From positions 5,704,001-5,768,000 of the forward strand of contig NZ_CP072203.1 in NCBI RefSeq assembly GCF_017654315.1: a stretch of 64,000 nucleotides of DNA. Reading direction: 5' to 3'. The position numbers were made by a program, and so were the translations under genes. A model generated the notes under the pieces. That model was not told where the DNA came from and did not search any database. It saw only the letters and a list, made by a program, of their open reading frames with translations. Of this stretch, positions 52,395 to 60,538 are shown piece by piece. Numbering within the stretch: the first letter of the stretch is position 1; each line of letters starts with the position of its first letter. Origin of the DNA: Gordonia polyisoprenivorans (GTDB lineage: Bacteria; Actinomycetota; Actinomycetes; Mycobacteriales; Mycobacteriaceae).

Positions 52395-53786
52395 ATGACC
52401 GATCAAGCTCGCCCGCTGCGCGTTGCCATCGTCGGCGCGGGTCCCGCCGGGATCTACGCCGCCGACGCCCTGATGAAGTCCGACACCGCCAAGGACCGCG
52501 GCGTGTCCATCGACCTCTACGAGCGCATGCCCGCGCCCTTCGGCCTCATCCGGTACGGCGTCGCACCCGACCATCCCCGCATCAAGGGCATCATCACCGC
52601 CCTGCACAAGGTCCTCGACAAGCCGCAGGTCCGCCTGCTCGGCAACATCGACTACGGCACCGACATCACCCTCGACGAGCTCAAGTCGCACTACGACGCG
52701 GTGATCTTCTCCACCGGCGCCACCGACGACCGCGCTCTGCAGATCCCCGGCGTCGACCTCGAACGCTCCTACGGCGCAGCACAATTCGTCGCCTGGTACG
52801 ACGGACACCCCGACTTCCCGCGCGAATGGCCGCTCGAAGAGGAGAAAGTCGCCGTCATCGGCGTCGGCAACGTCGCGCTCGACGTGGCACGCGTACTCGC
52901 CAAGACCGGCGACGAACTACTGCCCACCGAGATCCCCGACAACGTCTACCAGGGCCTCAAGAACAACAAGGCCCTCGAGGTCCACGTCTTCGGTCGTCGC
53001 GGACCCGCCCAGGCAAAGTTCACCCCCCTCGAACTCAAGGAACTCGACCACTCGCCGAACATCGAGGTCGTCGTGAACCCCGAGGACATCGACTACGACG
53101 AGGGCTCCGCCGTCGCGCGCCGCGGATCGAAGATCACCGACCAGGTCGCCACGATCATCGAGAACTACGCGATCCGCGACCCCAAGCAGGGCGCCATCCA
53201 CAAGCTGTTCCTGCACTTCTTCGAAAGCCCCACCGAGATCCTCGGCGAGGACGGCAAGGTCGTCGGCCTGCGCACCGAGCGCACCCAGCTCGACGGCACC
53301 GGCAACGTCAAGCCGACCGGCAAGTTCACCGATTGGGACGTCACCGCGGTCTACCGGGCCGTCGGCTACCTCTCGGACAACCTGCCGCAGATCCCGTTCG
53401 ACAGCCAGGCCGGCGTCATCCCCAACGAGGCCGGACGCGTCTTCGACGAAGGCGCCCACCTGACCGGGCTCTACACCACCGGGTGGGTCAAACGCGGGCC
53501 CGTCGGACTCATCGGACACACCAAGGGCGACGCCAACGAGACCGTCGACTGCATCATCGAGGACATGACCAACGGCGCGCTGCTCGATCCCGCCCACCCC
53601 GCCGAGGACGCCGTCATCGAGCTGCTCGAGTCCAAGAGCATCCCGTTCACCACCTGGGACGGCTGGTACCGACTCGACGAGCACGAGCGTTCCCTGGGCG
53701 CCGAACAGGGCCGCGAACGCGTCAAGGTCGTCGAGCGTGAGGACATGCTCGCCGCCTCCGAGCCGCACAAGGTTCAGAAGGCCTGA
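52395..53786 (+). CDS. fprA: Ferredoxin/NADPH reductase FprA
   Basis: FprA passes electrons from NADPH to ferredoxin and is related to adrenodoxin reductase. The 463-residue flavoprotein has an FAD-binding VAIVGAGPAGIYAADAL near residue 12, KGIITALHKVL, an NADPH-binding VIGVGNVALDVARVL and VFGRRGPAQAKFT, and the TGWVKRGPVGLIGH end motif. It sits between the siderophore-binding lipoprotein and a terminator; M. tuberculosis FprA is iron-regulated, so iron control of the cluster would be plausible. A 17-bp direct repeat straddles its stop codon. Confidence 0.94.
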   Translation: MTDQARPLRVAIVGAGPAGIYAADALMKSDTAKDRGVSIDLYERMPAPFGLIRYGVAPDHPRIKGIITALHKVLDKPQVRLLGNIDYGTDITLDELKSHYDAVIFSTGATDDRALQIPGVDLERSYGAAQFVAWYDGHPDFPREWPLEEEKVAVIGVGNVALDVARVLAKTGDELLPTEIPDNVYQGLKNNKALEVHVFGRRGPAQAKFTPLELKELDHSPNIEVVVNPEDIDYDEGSAVARRGSKITDQVATIIENYAIRDPKQGAIHKLFLHFFESPTEILGEDGKVVGLRTERTQLDGTGNVKPTGKFTDWDVTAVYRAVGYLSDNLPQIPFDSQAGVIPNEAGRVFDEGAHLTGLYTTGWVKRGPVGLIGHTKGDANETVDCIIEDMTNGALLDPAHPAEDAVIELLESKSIPFTTWDGWYRLDEHERSLGAEQGRERVKVVEREDMLAASEPHKVQKA

Positions 53787-53813
53787 CTCCGTCAGGGGTT
53801 CAGAAGGCCTGAC
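53771..53813. repeat. 17-bp direct repeat across the fprA stop codon
   Basis: GGTTCAGAAGGCCTGAC occurs at 53771-53787 and again at 53797-53813, spaced 26 bp. The first copy contains the fprA stop (TGA 53784-53786); the second is untranslated. Confidence 0.85.
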
Positions 53814-53840
53814 ACTCACTCCAGAGACACACGGCTGACG

Positions 53841-53874
53841 AAAGTGGGGGAAGAATCTTCTTCCCCCACTTTTT
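53841..53874 (+). terminator. Intrinsic terminator of fprA
   Basis: AAAGTGGGGGAAGAA (53841-53855) and TTCTTCCCCCACTTT (53858-53872) pair over 15 bp with a 2-nt loop, followed by TTTTT. This is the strongest terminator in the window, and it is symmetric enough to work for the convergent minus-strand gene too. Confidence 0.9.
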
Positions 53875-53913
53875 CGTTCGTCCCCAAGCAATTTCCAGGG
53901 GACGATCGAAAAG
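53870..53913. repeat. Dispersed palindrome, copy 3 (GTCCCC/GGGGAC arms)
   Basis: CTTTTTCGTTCGTCCCC and GGGGACGATCGAAAAG (53869-53885 and 53898-53913) pair across AAGCAATTTCCA. The inner ATTTCCAGGGGA word is shared with the copies at 18594 and 20170-20182 (as GGAAATCTCC). Confidence 0.8.
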
Positions 53914-53995
53914 CCTTGGGAAGAAGCCGCACACACAGCGAGGGGCGAGACGGAGATCCGCCTCGCCCCTCGCTGACCGTGAGAGTGGTTGTCGC

Positions 53996-54496
53996 TCAGC
54001 CCTGCTGAATCGTCGGTGCGAGGTTCTGCGGGCCCGGCGAGTTCTGCGGTGCCGGGATCTGACGCACGTTGGCCCAGAAGCCAAAGTTGTTGGCGAGATT
54101 CTCCACCTGCGCGCCGATGGTGTAGCCGGAGATCGACGACGGCCAGCAACCGGCCCACTTGGTCTCGACGTAGCGGTAGAACTGGCCGGGCTTGAGCAGA
54201 CCGGCGGGCTGGCCGGCGATCCGGACCTGCTTGGTGGCCCCGCCGATCTCGGTGACGTTGACGTTGGTCATGTTGGAGCCGCCGACGTTCTTCACGCCCA
54301 TCCACCGGGTCATCTGCCAGAGCGGTCCGGAATCCCAGTTCGGACCCCACCGCTTGAACTCGCAGCTCACGCCGCCCAGCATGGCCAGATCGCCCGGCCC
54401 TGCGGCCTGCGCCTCACCCGCTGCGGCCAAGGTGCCGCCGGCGATACCGGCCGCAACCGCCGTCGCCGCGACGGCTCGCTTCATCGTCTTCTTCAT
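53996..54496 (-). CDS. Small secreted protein (166 aa)
   Basis: The product has a twin-lysine N-terminus (MKKTMKRAV) and an Ala-rich hydrophobic segment ending at AQA-AG near residue 31, giving a signal peptide and a mature domain of about 135 residues. The mature part is rich in Trp and Gly and has two cysteines (Cys45 and Cys117) that could pair. ATG 54496 has GAAGGAG upstream; the upstream frame is poorly conserved. It lies convergent to fprA and divergent from the siderophore permease operon. I recognise no domain. A cell-wall or siderophore-related role is only a guess from location. Confidence 0.75.
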   Translation of the reverse strand: MKKTMKRAVAATAVAAGIAGGTLAAAGEAQAAGPGDLAMLGGVSCEFKRWGPNWDSGPLWQMTRWMGVKNVGGSNMTNVNVTEIGGATKQVRIAGQPAGLLKPGQFYRYVETKWAGCWPSSISGYTIGAQVENLANNFGFWANVRQIPAPQNSPGPQNLAPTIQQG

Positions 54497-54683
54497 GTCG
54501 ACTCCTTCTTCGTCGAGCGGGCCCCGAAACCGAGAACGACCCCGAGGCTGCGAACTCCTACGACGCCCCCGCGCCGAAATGCGTACGTCCCCTTGTATCG
54601 CACTCTCACAGGTAACCGTTACGTAGGTCTCAGAATCGTTGCCGCACGGCAGCCAGATCGTCATCGAATCCGGCAACCCCGAC

Positions 54684-54702
54684 TGAGGTAAGGTTGCCCT
54701 TC
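54684..54702 (+). promoter_or_regulatory. IdeR-like iron box at the permease operon start
   Basis: TGAGGTAAGGTTGCCCTTC matches the IdeR consensus at 12 of 19 positions by eye and ends one base before the GTG at 54703. A -10-like TAAGGT (54689-54694) lies inside it, so IdeR binding would block the promoter, and the mRNA would be leaderless. Confidence 0.6.
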
Positions 54703-55737
54703 GTGCGACGCCTCACCGGACTACTGCTGATCCTCGCGGTGCTCGTGGTCGCCACCATCGGCTCGGTGTTGATCGGCACGAGAGAGATGCCGCTGACCGC
54801 CACCTGGGATTCCTTCACCGCAGGCTGCTCGCAGATCTGGCAAGCCCTGATCCACCTGCACATGCCACGGATCGACAAGTCCTCCGACACCGCGGGCATC
54901 GTCTGGGACCTGCGCGTACCCCGTACCGTGCTCGGTCTCATCGTGGGCCTGGCGATCGGGGCGGCCGGCGCGATCACCCAGGGCCACACCCGCAACCCCA
55001 TCGCCGACCCCGGGCTGCTCGGCGTCAACGCCGGGGCCGCCTGCGCGGTCGTCGGCGGCGTCTATCTCTTCGGTATCTCCTCTCCGCTGGCCTACATGGC
55101 TTTCGGGCTCGGCGGTGCAATCATCGCCTCGGCCCTCGTCTTCGGGATCGCGGCACTGACCGGGACGGGTCCGATCACCCTCGTGCTCGCAGGCACCGGG
55201 CTGTCGGCGATGCTCGTGGCGATCACCTCGGCGATCGTGCTCAGCGATACCCAATCGCTCGACGCGTGGCGTTTCTGGAGCGTCGGTTCGACGGCCGGCC
55301 GCAGCATCGACATCTTCTGGGCCGCGTTGCCGTTCATCGGGATCGGTCTGGGGCTGGCGCTGGCGTCGGGGTTCTTCCTCAACATCCTGAGCCTCGGCGA
55401 CGACATGACCAAGGCGCTGGGCAGCCGCGTGCTGGTGATCCGCGGTGTCGGCATCCTCGGGATCACCCTGCTGATCGGAGCGGCGACCGCTGCCTGCGGA
55501 CCCATCGTCTTCCTCGGTCTGGTGGTGCCGCACATCGCGCGCGCGATCACCGGCGCCGACTATCGCTGGATCATCCCGTACTCGGCGCTCATCGGCGCCG
55601 CACTGCTACTGGTGTGCGACATCATCGGTCGCGTCGTCGCCCGGCCCGGCGAGATCCAGGTCGGCGTCGTGCTGGCCTTCGTCGGGGCGCCGTTCCTGAT
55701 CGCCATGGTCCGCCGAACGAAGTTGACGAGCGTATGA
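54703..55737 (+). CDS. FecCD-type siderophore ABC permease (first)
   Basis: This permease of about 344 residues belongs to the FecCD/BtuC family that imports ferric siderophores. It has about nine hydrophobic helices, the VWDLRVPRTVLGLIVGLAIGAAGAITQG entry region, NPIADPGLLGVNAGA, and the CGPIVFLGLVVPHIARAITG ATPase-contact motif. GTG 54703 is preferred over TTG 54694, because it sits 8 nt after TAAGGT inside the iron box. ATGA overlap couples it to the second permease. Confidence 0.9.
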   Translation: MRRLTGLLLILAVLVVATIGSVLIGTREMPLTATWDSFTAGCSQIWQALIHLHMPRIDKSSDTAGIVWDLRVPRTVLGLIVGLAIGAAGAITQGHTRNPIADPGLLGVNAGAACAVVGGVYLFGISSPLAYMAFGLGGAIIASALVFGIAALTGTGPITLVLAGTGLSAMLVAITSAIVLSDTQSLDAWRFWSVGSTAGRSIDIFWAALPFIGIGLGLALASGFFLNILSLGDDMTKALGSRVLVIRGVGILGITLLIGAATAACGPIVFLGLVVPHIARAITGADYRWIIPYSALIGAALLLVCDIIGRVVARPGEIQVGVVLAFVGAPFLIAMVRRTKLTSV

Positions 55738-56843
55738 GTTCCGACACCGCCGCCGCGACGGCCGCCGACGACCGCCCGGGTCGCGACTCGCGCCGCATCG
55801 TGCGCGTCGGGCCTACGTCGTGGGTGTGGCGTCCGCGCATGGTGATCGCGGTGACCACCTCACTGCTGATCGCCTTCGTCCTGTTCCTGATGAGCGTCAC
55901 CATCAGCGACTACCCGGTGACACCGATCGACGTGATGCGCATCCTGCTCGGTGGCGGTACCCGCATCGAGAACGTCGTCATCCTCGACGACGCCGTGCCG
56001 CGCGCGTTGGTGTCGGTGCTGGTCGGCTTCGCGCTCGGCATGTCGGGATCGTTGACGCAGTTGATCGCCCAAAACCCGTTGGCGACTCCCGACATGCTCG
56101 GCATCACCGCCGGAGCCAGCGTCGCAGCCGTCTCGGCGATCGCCTTCGGAACCGGGTGGGGCGCCGGACTCGCCCAGCTCGGCGTGCCCGCGTCGGCCCT
56201 CATCGGCGGACTGGCCACCGCCGTGGTGATGTATCTGCTCGCCTGGCCCGGACGGAAAGCCAACCACGCCATCAATCCGCTGCGCCTGGTGCTCATCGGC
56301 GTCGGCATCACCTGGGTGCTGCAGGCCGCCACCTCCTATCTGCTCACCCGCGCCGAGATCCGCGATGTCGGCCGTGCCCAGACGTGGCTGGTGGGGTCGG
56401 TGGCCAACACCTCGTGGTCAAGTGTGTGGCCGGTCGCGATCGCGGTTGTGCTGGCCGTCGTCGCCGTCGGGGTGCTCGCCCGGCAGATCGACGCGATGAG
56501 CCTCGGCACCGATCTGGCGCGCTCGCTGGGCGTGCGGACGATGGCCGTCTCGAGCGCGATCCTGCTGATCGCGGTGATCGTTGCGGCCCTGGCGGTCTCG
56601 GCCGCCGGGCCGATCGCCTTCGTCGCACTGCTCGCCCCGCAGATCGCCATGCGCCTGACCGGCAGTGCCATCCCCACCCCGGTCGCTTCCGGGGCGATCG
56701 GTGCGATTCTCGTGGTCGGCGGTGACATCCTGTGCCGCACGGTACTGCCGTCGGGTCTGCCGGTGGGCATCGTCACCGCGGCTCTCGGCGGCCCCTTCCT
56801 GATCTATCTCATGGTCTCGATCTCCCGAAAGGCCACCGTATGA
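55734..56843 (+). CDS. FecCD-type siderophore ABC permease (second)
   Basis: This 369-residue FecCD permease has the conserved entry motif VPRALVSVLVGFALGMSGSLTQLIAQNPLATPDMLGITAGAS and the ATPase-contact region AAGPIAFVALLAPQIAMRL. The N-terminal 33 residues (SSDTAAATAADDRPGRDS) are a hydrophilic extension before the first helix. It starts at ATG 55734, overlapping the previous stop, and its own stop overlaps the ATPase ATG, so the three genes are fully coupled. It would pair with the first permease in the membrane. Confidence 0.9.
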   Translation: MSSDTAAATAADDRPGRDSRRIVRVGPTSWVWRPRMVIAVTTSLLIAFVLFLMSVTISDYPVTPIDVMRILLGGGTRIENVVILDDAVPRALVSVLVGFALGMSGSLTQLIAQNPLATPDMLGITAGASVAAVSAIAFGTGWGAGLAQLGVPASALIGGLATAVVMYLLAWPGRKANHAINPLRLVLIGVGITWVLQAATSYLLTRAEIRDVGRAQTWLVGSVANTSWSSVWPVAIAVVLAVVAVGVLARQIDAMSLGTDLARSLGVRTMAVSSAILLIAVIVAALAVSAAGPIAFVALLAPQIAMRLTGSAIPTPVASGAIGAILVVGGDILCRTVLPSGLPVGIVTAALGGPFLIYLMVSISRKATV

Positions 56844-57667
56844 GCCGACTTTCCGCACGCGACCTCGTCGTCGGCTACGACGACCGCATCGTCATCGACG
56901 GTCTTGACGTCGACATCCCCGACGCGGCGATCACCACGATTATCGGCCCCAACGGCTGCGGCAAATCGACGCTGCTGCGGTGTCTGGCGCGGCTGCTGCC
57001 GGCCCGCTCGGGCGTCGTACGCCTCGACGGCACCGACATCACCCGGATCAAGCCGAAGACCGTCGCCCGCACCTTGGGCATCCTGCCGCAGAATCCCGTT
57101 GCGCCCGAAGGACTCACCGTCGAGGATCTGGTCAGCCGGGGCCGCCACCCCTACCAGAAGTGGTATCAGCAGGCCTCCGCCGAGGACGAGGCCGCCGTCG
57201 CACTGGCCCTGGAACTGACCTCGACGACCGACCTCGCCGATCGGACCCTCGACGCTCTCTCCGGCGGTCAGCGCCAACGGGTCTGGATCGCGCTCGCACT
57301 GGCACAGGGCACCGACCTGCTGCTGCTCGACGAGCCGACCACCTACCTCGACCTCGCGCATTCCCTCGAGGTCCTCGACCTCGTGCACTCCCTCAAGACC
57401 GAGCACGGCAAGACCGTCGTCATGGTGCTACACGACCTGAATCTCGCTGTGCGCTACAGTGATTCGCTGTTCGTCATGAATGACGGCCAACTGGTCCGGC
57501 ATGGTGCACCCGACGAGGTGATCACCGCCGAACTCCTCGACGACGCCTTCGGCCTGCGCGCACAGGTGGTCGCCGACCCGGTCTTCGGTGGCCCGATGAT
57601 CGTGCCGATCGGCGCGCACAGTGCGCGTGGGATGGGCAGTGCGCGCGGGGTACTCACCGAGCCGTAG
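56840..57667 (+). CDS. Siderophore ABC transporter ATP-binding protein
   Basis: This 275-residue protein is the ATPase of the ferric siderophore importer. It has Walker A GPNGCGKST (about residues 35-43), Q-loop LPQNPVAPEG, signature LSGGQRQRVWIALAL, and Walker B LLLLDEPTTYLD, with the LHDLNLAVRYSD H-loop region typical of FecE/FepC. ATG 56840 overlaps the permease stop. With the binding lipoprotein at 51182 it makes a complete importer. The Gly/Ala/Ser-rich tail (IGAHSARGMGSARG) is unusual and probably disordered. Confidence 0.93.
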   Translation: MSRLSARDLVVGYDDRIVIDGLDVDIPDAAITTIIGPNGCGKSTLLRCLARLLPARSGVVRLDGTDITRIKPKTVARTLGILPQNPVAPEGLTVEDLVSRGRHPYQKWYQQASAEDEAAVALALELTSTTDLADRTLDALSGGQRQRVWIALALAQGTDLLLLDEPTTYLDLAHSLEVLDLVHSLKTEHGKTVVMVLHDLNLAVRYSDSLFVMNDGQLVRHGAPDEVITAELLDDAFGLRAQVVADPVFGGPMIVPIGAHSARGMGSARGVLTEP

Positions 57668-57700
57668 GCCGTTCGGTCACAGGGCGGCTGCCCTGTGCTC

Positions 57701-58180
57701 TCACAGGGCGATCGCCCCGGCCAGCCAGGTCCCCGACGCGAGCAACGCGCCGAACAACTCGATTCCGATCGTCACCGCCGCCGCCTTGGTCGCCGCCACC
57801 GTACCGCGCCACGCCGCGCCGGCCGTGCGGGTTCGCACGAGCTCGGAAACCAGTGCACCGGCAATGAATCCGAGGAACAACCCAACGACGGGCACCACGA
57901 AGAAGCCGACGATTCCCACCACCCCGCCGACCACGATGGTGCGGTTGGGGATCTCATGCCGACGCAGAACACGGCCGGCGACAACATATTTGACGATCTC
58001 ACCGACACCGATCAGCACCACGGCGAGCGCGAACACCGCCCAGGCCCAGCCGCCGACGATGATCGCCCACACCAGGATCGACACCGCGACCAGCAGGGTG
58101 CCGGGCAGCACCGGGACGACGATCCCCAACAGCCCCACGGCAATACAGACACCGACGATCACCTCGCCGTACAGGGGCAT
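57701..58180 (-). CDS. DUF456 membrane protein
   Basis: This 159-residue membrane protein has four hydrophobic segments separated by short loops, and matches the DUF456 family: VGLLGIVVPVLPGTLLVAVSI at the start and GGVVGIVGFFVVPVVGLFLG in the middle. DUF456 proteins are small integral membrane proteins of unknown function. It is 12 bp downstream of purT on the same strand, so co-transcription is likely. Confidence 0.88.
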   Translation of the reverse strand: MPLYGEVIVGVCIAVGLLGIVVPVLPGTLLVAVSILVWAIIVGGWAWAVFALAVVLIGVGEIVKYVVAGRVLRRHEIPNRTIVVGGVVGIVGFFVVPVVGLFLGFIAGALVSELVRTRTAGAAWRGTVAATKAAAVTIGIELFGALLASGTWLAGAIAL

Positions 58181-58192
58181 GAATCGGCCGCC

Positions 58193-60055
58193 CTACTCGA
58201 CCTTGGCCGGGGAATCCGACCCGGCCGCCTCCGGACGCGGAGCTCCCGGCCCGGCCGGGGGGCGCTGTCCCGGGCCCGGCGCTCCCGCTGGTCCGGGCCC
58301 ACGCGATCCCGGTGGCGGACCACCCTGAGGCCCACCCGGACGCGGGCCACCCGGTGGTGGTGCGACCGGTGGCGGTCCCATCGGCGGACGGCCCGGAGGG
58401 CGCCCCGGCCCGCCGGGAGGCATCTGACCCGGCTGCGGGCGCGGCGGCATACCCGGCGGCGGTCCACCCTGCGGCCCACCTGGCGGCGGTCCCACCGGTC
58501 CTCGCGGCGGAGGTCCGGCCGGGCGCGCAGGAGCAGGCGGCGGTACCGGCGCGGGCGCACCGCGACGCGCCTCACGCCCGGGCACCGGCGAGACGATCGA
58601 GGCGGCCTGCACCGCGCGTTCGCGGGCCGTCGTGACGTCGTCGGCGGTCGCGGTGACCACCCCGACGCGTCGTCGATGGAAGCTCTCGGGTTTGCCGAAC
58701 AGCCGAATGTCGGTCTCCGGCACGGCGAGTGCGCGTGCGACATTCTCGAAGCCGATCGCCTTCTCGTCGAGCTGGCCGTAGATGACCGCCGACGCCCCCG
58801 GCGAGGCCAGCGTCACGTCGACCGGCAGCCCGAGGATGGCGCGTGCGTGCATCTCGAACTCACTGAGGCGCTGGGTGGCCAGGGTGACCAGACCGGTGTC
58901 GTGCGGGCGCGGACTGACCTCGGAGAAGTAGACGTCGTCGCCCTTGACGAACAGTTCGACACCGAAAATGCCTCGGCCACCGATCTTTCCGTCGCCGAGC
59001 GCGGTGGCGATCCGCGCGGCGATCGAGGTGGCGGCACCCAGTGCATCGGTGGTCATCTCGTGCGGCTGCCAGCTCTCCACGTAGTCGCCGTTGACCTGCT
59101 TGTGCCCGATCGGCGCGCAGAAGTGGGAGGTCAGTCGTCCGGTTGCCGGATCGATGGCACGCACCGTGAGCAAGGTGATCTCGAAGTCGAAATCGACCCA
59201 GCCCTCGATGATCACGCGTTCACCGGCGACGCGCCCACCCGTGGTCGCGCGCTGCCAGGCGGACTCGATGTCGGCGGCGCTCTTGAGGACGGTCTGCCCC
59301 TTGCCCGACGACGACATGACCGGCTTCACCACACACGGGTAGCCGATCTGCCCGACCGCCACGGTCATCTCCTCGAGTGACCCGGCGAACAGATACGGCG
59401 ACGTCGGCAACCCGAGGTCCTCGTCGGCCAGCCGGCGGATGCCCTCACGGTTCATCGTCGCGATCACCGCCGACGCGGTCGGGATGACCTCGGCCAGCCC
59501 CTTCTTCTCGACCGTGCCGAGCGCCTCGGTCGCGATGGCCTCGATCTCGGGCACCACATAATGCGGCCGATACTTCTCCACCAGGGCGAGTACCGCGTCG
59601 CCGTCGGTCATGTCGATGACCTCGGCGTGATGGGCCACCTGGTGTCCGGGAGCGTTCTCGTAGCGATCCACGGCGACAACCTCGACGCCGAGTCGCTGAA
59701 AGGCGATCACGAGTTCCTTGCCGAGTTCACCGGCACCGAGCACCATCACCCGGGTCGAGGTCGGCGACAACGGCGTCCCGAGGATGTCGGGCGGGCCGAC
59801 CGGTGTGGACGCAGGCCGACGAACCGGCTGCACCTGCGTGGGCGCCTGGGCGACCGCGTCCGGCTTCTGCAGGGCGACGGCGGGCTCACCCGCAGGCGCG
59901 TCCCCCGGCACCGGCACCGCGACCACCGGCGCCTGCGTGGACGACGACTGCGCAGCCGACGACGGCGCGGACGACGATCGCGACTCCTGCGGGGACGGCG
60001 CGCCGGGACGCGAGGGCTCCTCAGAGGCGGCGCTGCTCTCGGTGTTCGAGGTCAT
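58193..60055 (-). CDS. purT: Formate-dependent GAR transformylase PurT with long low-complexity extensions
   Basis: PurT is an ATP-grasp enzyme that forms formyl-GAR from formate, ATP and GAR in purine synthesis. The core spans about residues 88-490: [21 protein letters not shown], the ATP-grasp [41 protein letters not shown], and the C-terminal [16 protein letters not shown] 60055 is preferred over the longer frame. Unusually, the N-terminal 87 residues are Ala/Ser/Pro-rich, and the last 130 (491-620) are Pro/Gly/Gln-rich with many PPG and GPPP units. Normal PurT is about 390-400 residues, so over 200 are extra. Their role is unknown; phase separation or scaffolding is speculation. Confidence 0.9.
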   Translation of the reverse strand: MTSNTESSAASEEPSRPGAPSPQESRSSSAPSSAAQSSSTQAPVVAVPVPGDAPAGEPAVALQKPDAVAQAPTQVQPVRRPASTPVGPPDILGTPLSPTSTRVMVLGAGELGKELVIAFQRLGVEVVAVDRYENAPGHQVAHHAEVIDMTDGDAVLALVEKYRPHYVVPEIEAIATEALGTVEKKGLAEVIPTASAVIATMNREGIRRLADEDLGLPTSPYLFAGSLEEMTVAVGQIGYPCVVKPVMSSSGKGQTVLKSAADIESAWQRATTGGRVAGERVIIEGWVDFDFEITLLTVRAIDPATGRLTSHFCAPIGHKQVNGDYVESWQPHEMTTDALGAATSIAARIATALGDGKIGGRGIFGVELFVKGDDVYFSEVSPRPHDTGLVTLATQRLSEFEMHARAILGLPVDVTLASPGASAVIYGQLDEKAIGFENVARALAVPETDIRLFGKPESFHRRRVGVVTATADDVTTARERAVQAASIVSPVPGREARRGAPAPVPPPAPARPAGPPPRGPVGPPPGGPQGGPPPGMPPRPQPGQMPPGGPGRPPGRPPMGPPPVAPPPGGPRPGGPQGGPPPGSRGPGPAGAPGPGQRPPAGPGAPRPEAAGSDSPAKVE

Positions 60056-60162
60056 TCCGTGGATTCTACGTGGCACCCGATCGGTGGGTCATCCACACCG
60101 CGCACGGGTGGCACCACTCGATACACGGCTGTGACCTGCGCCGACACCCACCAACTCGCGGT

Positions 60163-60504
60163 TCAGCCGACCACCTGATGGATGTAGCACCACCGCCAGA
60201 GTTCACCGGGTTCCGCCGAACGCATGACAGGATGCCCAGACGAGTGGAAGTGCGCGGTCGCGTGCCGGCGCGGCGAGGAGTCACAACACGCCACATGCCC
60301 GCACTCCAGGCACTTGCGCAGATGCGACCAGTGGTTCTCCCCGATGGCCATGCAGTCCTCGCACTCGTCGGTGTGACCGGCGGCCGCGGCCGGATCGGTG
60401 GCGGGGTCGAGACCGATCTCGGCGAGTTCGGGACACCGACCCGCCGGGGTCGGCGGCTGCGCCCGGGTCTCGGTGGTGCGGGAACGACGTCCTAACAGTG
60501 CCAT
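60163..60504 (-). CDS. UBP-type zinc-finger protein
   Basis: This 113-residue protein carries a UBP (BUZ) zinc finger, a fold best known for binding the C-terminus of ubiquitin in eukaryotes. Cysteine and histidine ligands are visible in HTDECEDCMAIGENHWSHLR (Cys48, Cys51), KCLECGHVACCDSSPRRHATAHF (Cys65, Cys68, Cys73, Cys74, His81, His85) and the SSGHPV (His91). ATG 60504 is preferred over an upstream frame that overlaps the antiporter. Bacteria lack ubiquitin, so the partner is unknown; Pup or modified antiporter tails are guesses. It is divergent from a Na+/H+ antiporter gene only 34 bp away. Confidence 0.85.
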   Translation of the reverse strand: MALLGRRSRTTETRAQPPTPAGRCPELAEIGLDPATDPAAAAGHTDECEDCMAIGENHWSHLRKCLECGHVACCDSSPRRHATAHFHSSGHPVMRSAEPGELWRWCYIHQVVG

Positions 60505-60538
60505 GTGCCCATTATCGTCGCCCGGTAGGTTCAGGCGG

